A stretch of DNA of 49,899 nt, from NCBI GenBank assembly GCA_017453245.1, contig JAFTKM010000025.1:1-49899 (forward strand). The letters run 5' to 3'. The position numbers and the translations under genes were made by a program. Below the pieces are notes generated by a model. The model was not told where the DNA came from. It searched no databases and saw only the letters and a program-made list of their open reading frames with translations. Below, in pieces: positions 1-7,787 of the stretch (position 1 is the stretch's first letter; each line of letters begins with the position of its first letter). The stretch comes from Clostridia bacterium (lineage in GTDB: Bacteria > Bacillota > Clostridia > Oscillospirales > CAG-272).

Positions 1-45
1 CGATGATTGATGTGTAAGTACTGATTAAAGCTACCATCTGCTCGC

Positions 46-179
46 TTGGCAATATTCTTTGAATGCACCTCGGGGTCTGAGAGTCCACCGGACTCTCATT
101 CAATACCCTCGGTTTCGCTTCGCTACCCCAAAGGGGAAGGTCTGTCTAGCCTTCCCCTTTGGGGAAGGTAAATTGCCAA
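46..179. repeat. multi-hairpin intergenic element with closing inverted repeat
   Basis: The 8-mer TTGGCAAT at 46-53 is answered by ATTGCCAA at 172-179. Between them lie GAGAGTCC (79-86) facing GGACTCTC (90-97), extended by GAATG (61-65)/CATTC (97-101), and a perfect 15-bp pair CCCCAAAGGGGAAGG (126-140)/150-164. No reading frame is supported here. The whole unit could fold as a closed multi-branch structure on either strand. The CCTTCCCC...GGGGAAGG motif resembles dispersed repeats I associate with gut Clostridia; that resemblance is from memory, not a search. Confidence 0.6.
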
Positions 180-199
180 ACTCGTAAACATTACCACCA

Positions 200-234
200 A
201 ATAAAAAAGCGGATTTGCCGAGGCAAATCCGCTT
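200..234 (-). terminator. intrinsic terminator downstream of tldDE
   Basis: A 13-bp perfect stem (207-219/222-234) with a GA tip is followed on the minus strand by TTTTTTAT. It would end transcripts coming from tldD-tldE after they have crossed the structured element at 452-582 and the hairpin array at 267-425, so those elements lie in a long 3' UTR. Confidence 0.8.
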
Positions 235-266
235 AAATGCTAATTATAGTTTGTAAAAAACAAGGT

Positions 267-450
267 TTGATGAATTGACGCGGTGCGTCATGAATTGAAG
301 CTCTGTTCAATGAATTCTTGCTTCGCTCCATACATACCGCTTGCGGTATCTTGCGTCATTCGTCGTATCGGCCGACGAATAGCAAATTTCTCGCGCTACG
401 CGCTCCATGATTTGAATTGCGCACCAACCTTAATGCCCTAGAGGGCAATT
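267..450. repeat. palindrome array A (ATGAATTG spacer word)
   Basis: The word ATGAATTG (270-277, 290-297; variant around 309-317) separates short palindromes: GACGC-ggt-GCGTC (277-289), ATACCGC-tt-GCGGTAT (334-349), ATTCGTCG/CGACGAAT (358-380) and TTGCCCtctaGGGCAA read on the minus strand near 434-449. The array resumes at 597-648 beyond the structured element, with GCGCttttGCGC, AATTCATT and a hairpin over the tldE stop codon. It lies wholly 3' of tldE. The segment 331-389 recurs inverted in array E (45061-45121). Confidence 0.7.
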
Positions 451-451
451 A

Positions 452-582
452 CTCCTATGTGGCGTAATTCCACCTTGTGTCCTTGGTGCTTCGCACCTTG
501 CTCCCCTTACGGTGAGCCGCCACGGAGCAATCTACGCGAGCGTCCTTGTGAGTAAACTCCCAGATCCGCTTTCGCTTGATTA
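452..582 (-). mobile_element. structured ~130-bp element, copy 1
   Basis: 131 bp that recurs at 49211-49340. About 65 bp at the 516-582 side differ at roughly four positions between copies; the centre is variable and the 13-bp end CTCCTATGTGGCG is identical. Read on the minus strand it gives a stem GCTCC-GTGGCG/CGCCAC-ATA-GGAG closing a junction that holds GCTCACC-GTAA-GGGGAGC and GGTGC-gaa-GCACC hairpins. It is preceded by a short stem-loop closed by ATCT/AGAT. Orientation is inferred from GNRA loops, which appear only on this strand. It sits in the 3' region of tldE. Confidence 0.65.
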
Positions 583-644
583 TCATGAGTGCGACACACT
601 CAATTAATGCGCTTTTGCGCAATTCATTGTAAGCGCTTTCGCGC

Positions 645-1988
645 TTACTTTCCTGCCACGCTCATATCGGGGACAAGGACGTCGGGGGAGCAGAAGCCGG
701 TGAAGCCGGTGGTAACGCCGCGCTCAAGCTTATTGCCGAGGGCGGAGATGCTCTTTAAGAGCTCGAAGAAGTTGCCCGCAACGGTGAAGCCCTTAACGGC
801 CTCAGCCTTCTTGCCGTCCTTGATAAGGAAGCCTGCAGACTGGAGCGAGAAGTCGCCGCTGACGGGGTTTGCGCCCGCGTGAAGGCCGTTGATCTCGGTG
901 ATATAAATGCCGTTGCCGACCATCGCGAAGAGCTCGTCTTGGCTCTTGTCACCCGGCTCGATAGCAAAGGAATAAGGTCTGACACCGATGGGAGAGGAGT
1001 AGCCGGCCTTAGAAGCGTTAGCGGTGGTCTCCTTGCCCATAGCGAGAGCTGTCTCTCTGTTGTGAAGGAAGGTCTTAAGCACACCGCCCTCAACTACCGC
1101 CTTGCGGTGGGTTGCAACGCCTTCAGCGTCAAAGGTGGTACCGACCGCATTTCCCTCTCTCTGAGGATCGTCGGTGATGGTTACAATGTCTGCGGCGATC
1201 TTCTCGCCCTCCTGCCCCTTGAGTCTTGACATACCGTCGAGGACCGCCTTAGCAGAGAATGCGGAGGAGAATACGGACAGAAGCGAGCGCATCTGGTTAC
1301 CGCTTATAACTACGTTATACTTGCCCGAGTCGACGGAGCCTGCGCCAATCTTGGCAAGAGCCTCTCCGACAGCCTCGTCTACTACCTCGGCAACCGTGTC
1401 TTCACCTGTAAGATTCTTGAAGGAGTAGTCCTGCTGATTCTCTTCACCAACACCAACCACCGCCTCGCCGATAAGCGCGTTTATGCCGCAATCAAGAGAG
1501 AGGTCGACGCCGTGAGAGTTCACGAGTCTGACTGTTGTTCCCGCGCAGATCGCCTGAGAGGAGGTACCCTCCTTAACAGCGGGGGCCTTGGCAAAGAGAG
1601 CCTCGCCCGTCTTTATTGCGTAATCCTTAAGCTCTGCCGCGGAGAGAAGCTCAACCTTCTTGATCGTAAGCTCCTCGTAGCTCTCCGAGCCCGCATAGAT
1701 ACCTACGGTATCGGGCTTCTCGGTAGCCTCGGCGTTTGACTTAGCGCGGCGAGGAAGCTCGCGCATCTCTGCCTCGGTCATAAGCTCGGTGGAAGCATAT
1801 CCCATCTTGCCGTCAACGAGGACTCTAAGACATAGTCCGCCGCTCTGAGAGGAGGAGAAGGAATTGACCTCCTTATTGAGAGTCTGCACAGAGGTGCTCT
1901 CATCACTCATATAATATATTTCGTACTCGTTGAGCCCTTCCTCCAAAAGAGCGGCTACAAGAGTATTCTTTAATACGTCAAAGTTCAT
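645..1988 (-). CDS. tldE: TldE/PmbA-like partner of the TldD metalloprotease
   Basis: 447 residues of the TldD/PmbA (U62) family. It lacks an HExxxH motif, as expected of the non-catalytic TldE/PmbA subunit, which pairs with TldD to digest unfolded or modified peptides in the cytoplasm (in E. coli, microcin B17 maturation and CcdA degradation). The C-terminal core has the family's GGVLKTFLHNRETA region and the PVSGDFSLQSAGFLI strand around residues 370-390. The ATG directly follows the tldD stop codon, and its GGAGG site lies inside the end of tldD, so translation is probably coupled. The stop codon is buried in a hairpin of array A (629-648). The substrate in this organism cannot be read from the sequence. 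Confidence 0.88.
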   Translation of the reverse strand: MNFDVLKNTLVAALLEEGLNEYEIYYMSDESTSVQTLNKEVNSFSSSQSGGLCLRVLVDGKMGYASTELMTEAEMRELPRRAKSNAEATEKPDTVGIYAGSESYEELTIKKVELLSAAELKDYAIKTGEALFAKAPAVKEGTSSQAICAGTTVRLVNSHGVDLSLDCGINALIGEAVVGVGEENQQDYSFKNLTGEDTVAEVVDEAVGEALAKIGAGSVDSGKYNVVISGNQMRSLLSVFSSAFSAKAVLDGMSRLKGQEGEKIAADIVTITDDPQREGNAVGTTFDAEGVATHRKAVVEGGVLKTFLHNRETALAMGKETTANASKAGYSSPIGVRPYSFAIEPGDKSQDELFAMVGNGIYITEINGLHAGANPVSGDFSLQSAGFLIKDGKKAEAVKGFTVAGNFFELLKSISALGNKLERGVTTGFTGFCSPDVLVPDMSVAGK

Positions 1989-3368
1989 TTATCTGCCTCC
2001 TACTGTAATTTTTGAAACGCGGATGAGGGGCTGACCTACGTCGGTGGGAACGCTGCCCGATGCCGAGCCGCACATACCCTGACCGGTAGCAAGGTTCTGA
2101 CCTACCATATCTATATCCTGAAGTATCTGTGAGCCGTTGCCGATAAGGGACGCGCCGCGGACTGCCTCGCAGATCTTACCGTTTCTGACAATGTAGCCCT
2201 CGTTGACCGCAAAGTTGAAGTCACCGGTAAGGGGGTTGACAGAGCCGCCGCCCATAGACTTGGCGTAAAGGCCGTACTCGATGGACGCGATGATGTCCTC
2301 GTTCTTATCGGGGCCGTTGTCGATGAAGGTGTTGGTCATACGGGAGGTGGGCTCGTAAGCGTAGCTCTCACGACGGCCGTTACCCGTAGAAGGCATACCC
2401 ATTCTGCGAGAGCCGAGACGGTCGATCATATAGCTCTTGAGAACGCCGTTCTCGATAAGTACGTTACGCTGAGTGGGGTGACCCTCGTCGTCGATGTTGA
2501 CAGAGCCCCAAGCGCCTGCGATGGTGCCGTCGTCGATAGCGGTGACCTTCTCGTTAGCGATCTTCTGACCGAGCTTGCCGCACATCTGCGAGCAGCCGAT
2601 ACCGACAGAGGTAGCCTCAAGCGAGTGGCCGCACGCCTCGTGAAAGATAACGCCGCCGAAGCCTGACTCGATAGCCACGGGCATCATACCCGCGGGACAG
2701 TATACCGCGCCGAGGTTGACCATAGCCTGTCTTGCCGCCTCGGTACCGATGTCCTCGGGCTTGAACATCTCGAAGACCTCAAGTCCCATACCGCGTCCGG
2801 GCGAAGAGGAGCCCGACTGAGTCTCGGTGCCGTCGGATGCGATGGCGCTGACCGCCATACGTGTGCGCACGTGTCTGTCCGAGGTAAGAAGACCCTCGGA
2901 GTTTGCGATCTCTATTGTATGGTCGACGGTGAGAAGATTTCCCGCCGCCTGAACTATGCGCTTGTCATAAGCCTTCGCGCTCGAGCACGCGAGCTTAAGA
3001 AGGTCGGTCTTGTAGGAGGTCGCAGCGCTCGAGGGAACGATGCGGACGGGGTGAATGTTGGGGAAAATGCGCTCGGTGAGAACGACGTTCTGTCCCTCAC
3101 CTATCTCGCCCATAGCCTCAGCTACCGCGCGGGCGCACTTAACGAGTCCCGCGGGGGATATATCAGAGGTCGAGCCGTAAACTGTGGAGGTGCCGCGGAA
3201 GGCGCGGATACCAACGCCTGATACCACCTCGTCGGTGATAGCCTCGATCCTCTCGTTCATAAGCGCAATTCTGCCGTTGCGCGTGTACTCGCAGTAAACC
3301 TCGGCAAAATCCGCTCCGCCCGAGAGCGCTATACCAAGGATCTGTTCGTATAGTCTTTTTTCTAACAT
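1989..3368 (-). CDS. tldD: TldD zinc metalloprotease
   Basis: 459 residues, the usual length for TldD. The metal site HEACGH (HExxxH) is at about residues 243-248 in the context GGVIFHEACGHSLEA, the family hallmark, and the C-terminal PLTGDFNFAVNEGYIV stretch matches the TldD/PmbA core. With TldE it should form a cytoplasmic heteromer cleaving small or unfolded peptides. The ATG at 3368 is preceded by AAAGG, and a CAATCGC-gt-GCGATTG palindrome (383-398 of this kilobase) sits just upstream in the leader. It is first gene of a two-gene operon with its own promoter. No ribosomally synthesised peptide cluster is visible nearby, so a housekeeping role is as likely as peptide maturation. Confidence 0.93.
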   Translation of the reverse strand: MLEKRLYEQILGIALSGGADFAEVYCEYTRNGRIALMNERIEAITDEVVSGVGIRAFRGTSTVYGSTSDISPAGLVKCARAVAEAMGEIGEGQNVVLTERIFPNIHPVRIVPSSAATSYKTDLLKLACSSAKAYDKRIVQAAGNLLTVDHTIEIANSEGLLTSDRHVRTRMAVSAIASDGTETQSGSSSPGRGMGLEVFEMFKPEDIGTEAARQAMVNLGAVYCPAGMMPVAIESGFGGVIFHEACGHSLEATSVGIGCSQMCGKLGQKIANEKVTAIDDGTIAGAWGSVNIDDEGHPTQRNVLIENGVLKSYMIDRLGSRRMGMPSTGNGRRESYAYEPTSRMTNTFIDNGPDKNEDIIASIEYGLYAKSMGGGSVNPLTGDFNFAVNEGYIVRNGKICEAVRGASLIGNGSQILQDIDMVGQNLATGQGMCGSASGSVPTDVGQPLIRVSKITVGGR

Positions 3369-3422
3369 ATTCGTACCTTTCTCAATCGCGTGCGATTGCT
3401 TATAAAATAAAAAATTACCTTT

Positions 3423-3451
3423 ATTATATATTAAAAATTAATCATTTTCAA
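3423..3451 (-). promoter_or_regulatory. sigma-A promoter of tldD-tldE
   Basis: On the minus strand TTGAAA (3451-3446), a 17-base spacer, then TATAAT (3428-3423). It lies about 55 bp upstream of the tldD start codon in AT-rich DNA. Confidence 0.75.
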
Positions 3452-3574
3452 GTCTTTGAAAAAATTATATTAATTGAATGTATAATAGGGGTATTAATAT
3501 TTCTCATACTCAGGGACGCTTTGAGGCGGAAAATCAAAAAAATAGCAAAAAAGTGAAAAAATCGGCAAAAAGTA

Positions 3575-3604
3575 TTGACTTTAGCGTTACATATGTTGTA
3601 TAAT
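3575..3604 (+). promoter_or_regulatory. sigma-A promoter of the TetR-type gene
   Basis: TTGACT at 3575-3580, an 18-base spacer and a perfect TATAAT at 3599-3604. The palindrome ACATATGT lies between the two boxes, which is where an autorepressing TetR dimer could bind; that role is inferred. Confidence 0.75.
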
Positions 3605-3666
3605 TTTCGACGTAGTCTTTTTTAAGGGCTATCAATTTCAGTAAAGAAAGGCATCACGGAGACAAA

Positions 3667-4242
3667 ATGGCAAAAAAAGAAGACCTCAGAATCACCAAAA
3701 CAAAGGCTGCGCTGACAAACGCATTTTACGCTATGCTCGAGGATATGTCCCTCGAGGAAATAACGGTTAACGACCTGTGCGAAAAGGCGGAGGTGCGCCG
3801 CGCCACCTTCTACAAGCACTTCAATGACAAGGGGGATTTCATCCTCTATCTTATCAAGGACGTGCGCGAGAAATTCGAGACAGAGGTCTGGGCTCACGAG
3901 TCCACGGGATACCCAAGCAGAGAATACTATAAGAAGTACGTAGAGACTCTTATGGCATACCTCATAAAGAGAAAGGACGCTATCAAAAATATAGTTCTCT
4001 CCTCCGCTCGCTCTACCCTCATCGAGACCTTCTCTCAGCAGAATCTCAAGGATACGAAGAAGCGCCTCGAGGAAAGCCAGGCGGCAGGAATGCAGCTTAT
4101 CTCCACTCCCGCAGTTGTCGCGAGCATGCTCGTCGGCGGAACCGCGAGAGCTATCGTCGACTGGTTTGAGGATGAGCAGAGATGTCCCCTCGACGTACTC
4201 TTAAAGGAGATCGGCAAGATCATCGACCGCGTTTTGGCGTAA
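3667..4242 (+). CDS. TetR/AcrR-family transcriptional regulator
   Basis: 191 residues. The N-terminal helix-turn-helix (about residues 8-55) reads ITVNDLCEKAEVRRATFYKHF, the standard TetR recognition helix ending in the TFYxHF signature. The C-terminal ligand domain is all-helical and ends in a typical dimerisation helix; its ligand is unknown. The start ATG follows AAAGG and CGGAG-like bases. It is divergent from tldD with about 300 bp between, and convergent with asnS, so the tldDE promoter or its own are the nearest candidate targets. The stop codon is immediately followed by the hairpin AAGCTCC-ctc-GGAGCTT (4242-4258). Confidence 0.9.
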   Translation: MAKKEDLRITKTKAALTNAFYAMLEDMSLEEITVNDLCEKAEVRRATFYKHFNDKGDFILYLIKDVREKFETEVWAHESTGYPSREYYKKYVETLMAYLIKRKDAIKNIVLSSARSTLIETFSQQNLKDTKKRLEESQAAGMQLISTPAVVASMLVGGTARAIVDWFEDEQRCPLDVLLKEIGKIIDRVLA

Positions 4243-4375
4243 AGCTCCCTCGGAGCTTCACGCAGTTATATTCGCCCGGAGGGCGAGTTCTATTGCCCAA
4301 GGGCACCTCTATTGCTTCGCAGTTATATTCGCTCACGCGAGTTGTGAGTTCATAGCGAGTTAGATCGCATAAATA
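4242..4375. repeat. palindrome array B1 (GTTATATTCGC spacer word)
   Basis: Two copies of CAGTTATATTCGC (4263-4275, 4320-4332) and two near-copies of CTATTGC separate short palindromes: AAGCTCC-ctc-GGAGCTT, TCGCCC-gga-GGGCGA, TGCCC-aa-GGGCA and TCGC-tcac-GCGA. The design is the same as the other arrays but the spacer word is different. It starts at the last base of the TetR-type gene. Confidence 0.6.
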
Positions 4376-4376
4376 T

Positions 4377-4419
4377 AAAAGAGAGCATCTCGGCTAGAAG
4401 TCCGAATTGCTCTCTTTTT
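4377..4419 (+). terminator. intrinsic terminator of the TetR-type gene
   Basis: AAAAGAGAGCA (4377-4387) pairs with TGCTCTCTTTTT (4408-4419) across a 20-base loop, ending in a T run on the plus strand. The A run on the other side could make it bidirectional. Confidence 0.8.
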
Positions 4420-4463
4420 GTATTGTTTTGTCAACTGATGTTTGCAAATAATGGGGGTTAACG

Positions 4464-4642
4464 AATTTATGCTAACGCATCATGAATTGAAACCGCGTTT
4501 CATGATTTCTCGCTTCGCTCCATGAATTGAATTGCAACATACAATGCGCTGTAGCGCAATTCATGCCGAAGGCAATTCATGAGTCAGAGACTCAATTCAT
4601 GCAACTTGTTGCAATTCATTGAAGCGGGCTTCGCCACGCTTC
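4464..4642. repeat. palindrome array B2 (ATGAATTG/CAATTCAT spacer word)
   Basis: Left half carries CATGAATTG (4481-4489, 4521-4529) and right half its complement CAATTCATG/T at 4557, 4573, 4593 and 4612. Hairpins between them include GCGC-tgta-GCGC, GCC-gaa-GGC, GAGTC-aga-GACTC and GCAAC-tt-GTTGC; a final GAAGCG/CGCTTC pair ends at the asnS stop codon. Array C (10480-10640) has the same spacing of the four right-hand words (16, 20, 19 bases) but different stem sequences. There is no coding potential. Confidence 0.75.
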
Positions 4643-6037
4643 TTAGTATTCAGCGTTGCCGACGGTGCGAGGATACGGAATTACATCACGGATGTTAGAA
4701 ACACCGGTGAGGTACATAATAATTCTTTCGAAGCCGAGGCCGTAGCCTGCGTGCTTGGTGCCGCCGTACTTGCGGAGGTTTAAGTACCACCAGTAGTCCT
4801 CCTCGGAGAGGCTAAGCTCTGCCATACGGGACTTGAGTACGTCGAGTCTCTCCTCACGCTGGGAGCCGCCGATGATCTCGCCGACACCGGGAACGAGAAG
4901 GTCCATTGCGGCAACGGTCTTGCCGTCGTCGTTGAGTCGCATGTAGAACGCCTTGATATCCTTGGGATAGTCAACGAGGAAGATAGGCTTCTTGTATACC
5001 TGCTCGGTGAGGTATCTCTCGTGCTCGGTCTGAAGGTCAACGCCCCAGTATACGGGATACTTGAAGTCAGCGCCGGACTTAAGAAGAACGTCGATAGCCT
5101 CGGTGTAGGTCACCTTAGCGTAATCAGCGTTGCGAAGCGCGGTGAGTCTATCGAGAAGGCCCTTGTCAACGAAGGAGTTGAAGAAGGTGAGCTCTGCCTC
5201 GCAGTTATCCATTACGTGGTTGATGATGTACTTGATCATATCCCACGCAAGCTCTATGTTATCGTTAAGATCTGCGAAAGCGATCTCGGGCTCGATCATC
5301 CAGAACTCTGCCGCGTGACGCGCGGTGTTGGAGTTCTCTGCTCTGAAGGTAGGACCGAAGGTGTAGATGTTGCCGAATGCCATAGCGTAGGTCTCGCCCT
5401 CAAGCTGTCCGGAAACGGTGAGGTTGGTGCTCTTGCCGAAGAAGTCCTTCGAGAAGTCTACCTTGCCGTCCTCGGTCTTAGGAAGATTGTCGAGGTCGAG
5501 GGTGGTTACTCTGAACATCTCGCCTGCGCCCTCTGCATCCGAGCCGGTGATGATGGGGGTGTGAACGTACACGAAGCCGCGGTTGTGGAAGAAGGAGTGG
5601 ATAGCGTAGGCAACCTCGGAGCGGACTCTGTATACCGCGGAGAAGAGGTTGGTTCTCGGGCGAAGGTAAGCCTGCTCACGGAGATACTCTACCGTGTGGC
5701 GCTTGGGCTGAAGAGGATAGTCGGGGGTAGAAGTGCCCTCGATCTCGATCTTCTCTGCCTTGAGCTCCATAGGCTGCTTTGCGCCGGGGGTGAGGAGAAT
5801 CGTACCCGTAACAACAAGAGCCGCGCCAACATTCTGCGATGCGATCTCGTCATAGTTATCTATCTTTTCTCTTTCAAATACTACCTGAATGCTCTTGAAA
5901 TACGAGCCGTCATTAAGGTCGATGAAGCCAAAAGCCTTGGAATCTCTGAGGTTTCTGACCCATCCGCCTACGGTTACGGTCTTGCCGCCGTAGGACTGCA
6001 TATCACTGTATATGCTTCTGAGAAGATCTCTTTTCAT
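4643..6037 (-). CDS. asnS: asparaginyl-tRNA synthetase
   Basis: 464 residues, the normal size for AsnRS, a cytoplasmic class IIb synthetase that charges tRNA-Asn. The N-terminal OB-fold anticodon domain ([19 protein letters not shown]) is followed by the catalytic domain with motif 2 ([15 protein letters not shown]) and motif 3 ([13 protein letters not shown]) near the C-terminus. The AsnRS assignment rather than AspRS rests on overall pattern, including TSARH-like [11 protein letters not shown] start at ATG 6037 because GGAGG lies 7 bases upstream; an in-frame TTG 12 bases earlier overlaps that site. It has its own promoter and no T-box leader. It is monocistronic, and its stop codon abuts array B2. 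Confidence 0.95.
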   Translation of the reverse strand: MKRDLLRSIYSDMQSYGGKTVTVGGWVRNLRDSKAFGFIDLNDGSYFKSIQVVFEREKIDNYDEIASQNVGAALVVTGTILLTPGAKQPMELKAEKIEIEGTSTPDYPLQPKRHTVEYLREQAYLRPRTNLFSAVYRVRSEVAYAIHSFFHNRGFVYVHTPIITGSDAEGAGEMFRVTTLDLDNLPKTEDGKVDFSKDFFGKSTNLTVSGQLEGETYAMAFGNIYTFGPTFRAENSNTARHAAEFWMIEPEIAFADLNDNIELAWDMIKYIINHVMDNCEAELTFFNSFVDKGLLDRLTALRNADYAKVTYTEAIDVLLKSGADFKYPVYWGVDLQTEHERYLTEQVYKKPIFLVDYPKDIKAFYMRLNDDGKTVAAMDLLVPGVGEIIGGSQREERLDVLKSRMAELSLSEEDYWWYLNLRKYGGTKHAGYGLGFERIIMYLTGVSNIRDVIPYPRTVGNAEY

Positions 6038-6076
6038 TTTTGCCTCCAAAATAAGAGAAATTAGCTATAATGATAT

Positions 6077-6105
6077 ATTTTAACACAATAATAAGGTTTT
6101 TGCAA
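6077..6105 (-). promoter_or_regulatory. sigma-A promoter of asnS
   Basis: On the minus strand TTGCAA (6105-6100), 17 bases, TAAAAT (6082-6077), about 40 bp ahead of the start codon. There is no room for a T-box riboswitch. Confidence 0.75.
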
Positions 6106-6174
6106 CCTTTTTTCAAAATATTTGGAAAAAAGTGCGATGAGCCGCGCGCGTATGTGCAAACTGAGGCCTAAATA

Positions 6175-6262
6175 TTGACTTTTCCAAAAAATACTGCTAA
6201 AATAAAAGAGTTAACGGATATATAGTAAGCTATTTAAGGCGTTAACAAATCAAGTGTTAACA
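6175..6262 (+). promoter_or_regulatory. promoter and GTTAAC-rich leader of the membrane-protein/M20 operon
   Basis: TTGACT (6175-6180), 17 bases, TAAAAT (6198-6203). Downstream, GTTAAC occurs three times in the leader: 6210-6215, 6241-6246 and 6256-6261. The last two are a 15-base direct repeat of GTTAACAAA-type sequence just before the ribosome binding site. They could be regulator sites; no regulator gene is adjacent. Confidence 0.65.
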
Positions 6263-6280
6263 AAAGGAAAGGAGAATATT

Positions 6281-7096
6281 ATGGAATTCCACGTTAACCA
6301 CCCCGTCCTGTTCGTGATAGTCGGCATTATTATTGCCGCGGTTATCGGACAGTCGGTCTACTTCCTGGTGAAGTCCTACAGACGCGCCAAGGAAAAGGGT
6401 ATGGATATGACGCAGATAAACAAGACTATCAAGACTGCCGCCATATTCACCGTCGCTCCCGCAATCTCAATCGTAATCACGGTAATCGCGCTCTCGCAGT
6501 CGCTGGGCATCGCCCTGCCCTGGCTGAGACTCTCGGTAGTAGGCTCGCTCTCATATGAGGCTATCGCGGCGGCAAACGCTGCCTCGGGTATGGATACTAC
6601 TCTCGCGGCTCTCACAGGCAATATGACCGCGTCTCAGTACGTTACCATCGCAATAGTTATGACCGTGTCCATCATGGTCGGTATCTGGCTCGTGCCCCTT
6701 ATCGCAAAGAAGTATCAGTCGGGCCTCGTCTCCTTCGAGAAGAAGGATGCGAAGTGGAGTGGTATCCTCCAGAACTCGCTCTTTATCGGTATGATATCCG
6801 CGTTTGTCGGCTTCGTCTTCTGCGACGTGTCAAGACTCTGGACGAGTGAGAACGGAATCTTCACCACCTACGTCAAGAACGCTGAGGGCATTGAGGAGGC
6901 GGTACAGTACACCTCGACCTCCGGTCTTGTTCCCGTATTCGTAATGGTTATCTCCGCGGGCGCTATGTGCGTTTGCGGTCTGCTTATCAACAAGCTCAAG
7001 TGGAAGTGGGTAAACGACTATGCTCTGCCCATCTGTATGGTGCTCGGTATGGCGCTTGCAATTCCGCTTACAAGCTGGCTGGGAGGTAAGATATAA
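6281..7096 (+). CDS. DUF5058-like polytopic membrane protein
   Basis: 271 residues with about six or seven hydrophobic segments: near 10-30 (HPVLFVIVGIIIAAVI), 50-75, 120-145, 165-185, 215-240 and 245-265. It resembles the uncharacterised DUF5058 family, including a conserved-looking LPWLRLSVVGSLSYE loop followed by an Ala-rich AIAAANAASGM stretch. No reaction is known. I start at ATG 6281 because AAAGGAAAGGAG lies 6-8 bases upstream; an in-frame GTG at 6254 is upstream of that site. Its stop overlaps the next start by one base (TAATG), so the two membrane proteins are probably made in equal amounts, as for a two-subunit transporter. An M20 peptidase follows. Confidence 0.75.
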   Translation: MEFHVNHPVLFVIVGIIIAAVIGQSVYFLVKSYRRAKEKGMDMTQINKTIKTAAIFTVAPAISIVITVIALSQSLGIALPWLRLSVVGSLSYEAIAAANAASGMDTTLAALTGNMTASQYVTIAIVMTVSIMVGIWLVPLIAKKYQSGLVSFEKKDAKWSGILQNSLFIGMISAFVGFVFCDVSRLWTSENGIFTTYVKNAEGIEEAVQYTSTSGLVPVFVMVISAGAMCVCGLLINKLKWKWVNDYALPICMVLGMALAIPLTSWLGGKI

Positions 7097-7770
7097 TGAA
7101 GAAGAACACTAATATGACTTATATGGATACAGTACACAGAGACGGTACTATATGGAACCTCTCTATGATGGTTATCCTCCTTCTCTTCCCTATCCTTGTA
7201 TGGATACTCTTTGAGGACGCTACCCCCGACTGGCGTGGTGTTGCGCTCGGTCTTCTCGCTACCGCTCCTATGTACTGGGCTGTCGGCGTGGTTGAGGTAA
7301 TAACCTTTATCCCCATGCTCGGCGCGGGCGGCTCCTACCTTTCCTTCGTGACAGGTAACATCTCCAACCTCAAGCTCCCCTGCGCTATCAACGCGCTTGA
7401 GAATGCGGGCGCTGACCCCAAGAGCGAGGAGGGTGAGATCATCTCCACTATCGCTATCGCGGTGTCCTCTATCGTTACCACGGTTATTGTAGCTCTCGGA
7501 GTTTTACTCATCGTGCCGCTCTCTCCCATTCTCTCAAATCCCGCGCTTACTCCAGCCTTCGACCAGATGCTCCCCGCGCTCTTCGGCGCTCTCGGCGTAG
7601 CACTCATCTCGAAGAACTGGAAGATAGCTATCGCGCCTATCATTCTTATGCTCGCGCTCTTTATCTTCGTGCCCGCGCTCGACTCGGGTATGGTAGGTAT
7701 TATGGTTCCCGTTGGCGTAATCTTCACCATCGCGGTATCCAGACTTATGTATAAGAAAAATCTGCTTTGA
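7096..7770 (+). CDS. uncharacterised membrane protein, partner of the DUF5058-like protein
   Basis: 224 residues with about five to six membrane spans (near 20-40, 50-85, 115-140, 155-170, 175-190, 195-215). I do not recognise a named family. A polar, glycine-rich membrane stretch GAGGSYLSFVTGN followed by NLKLPCAINALENAG looks like a re-entrant or substrate-binding loop and parallels the GSLSYEAIAAANAA stretch of the preceding protein; that parallel is by eye. One-base overlap with the upstream gene and an M20 peptidase 17 bases downstream suggest a two-subunit carrier for a peptide or N-acyl amino acid, which is inference. Confidence 0.7.
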   Translation: MKKNTNMTYMDTVHRDGTIWNLSMMVILLLFPILVWILFEDATPDWRGVALGLLATAPMYWAVGVVEVITFIPMLGAGGSYLSFVTGNISNLKLPCAINALENAGADPKSEEGEIISTIAIAVSSIVTTVIVALGVLLIVPLSPILSNPALTPAFDQMLPALFGALGVALISKNWKIAIAPIILMLALFIFVPALDSGMVGIMVPVGVIFTIAVSRLMYKKNLL

Positions 7771-7787
7771 TAGGAGATTTGCAAATA

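Noticed and set aside
589-882. 97-codon plus-strand open frame near the left end
   Set aside because: It overlaps array A hairpins and the end of tldE on the other strand, without recognisable content.
4464-4642. Possible CRISPR array
   Set aside because: The repeated word is only 8-9 bases and flips orientation mid-array; the intervening sequences are palindromes rather than unique spacers, and no cas genes are near.
5021-6064. Long plus-strand open frame over asnS
   Set aside because: It is the shadow of the AsnRS gene, whose motifs are complete on the minus strand.
6038-6105. T-box riboswitch ahead of asnS
   Set aside because: The promoter lies about 40 bp from the start codon, leaving no space for a T-box leader.
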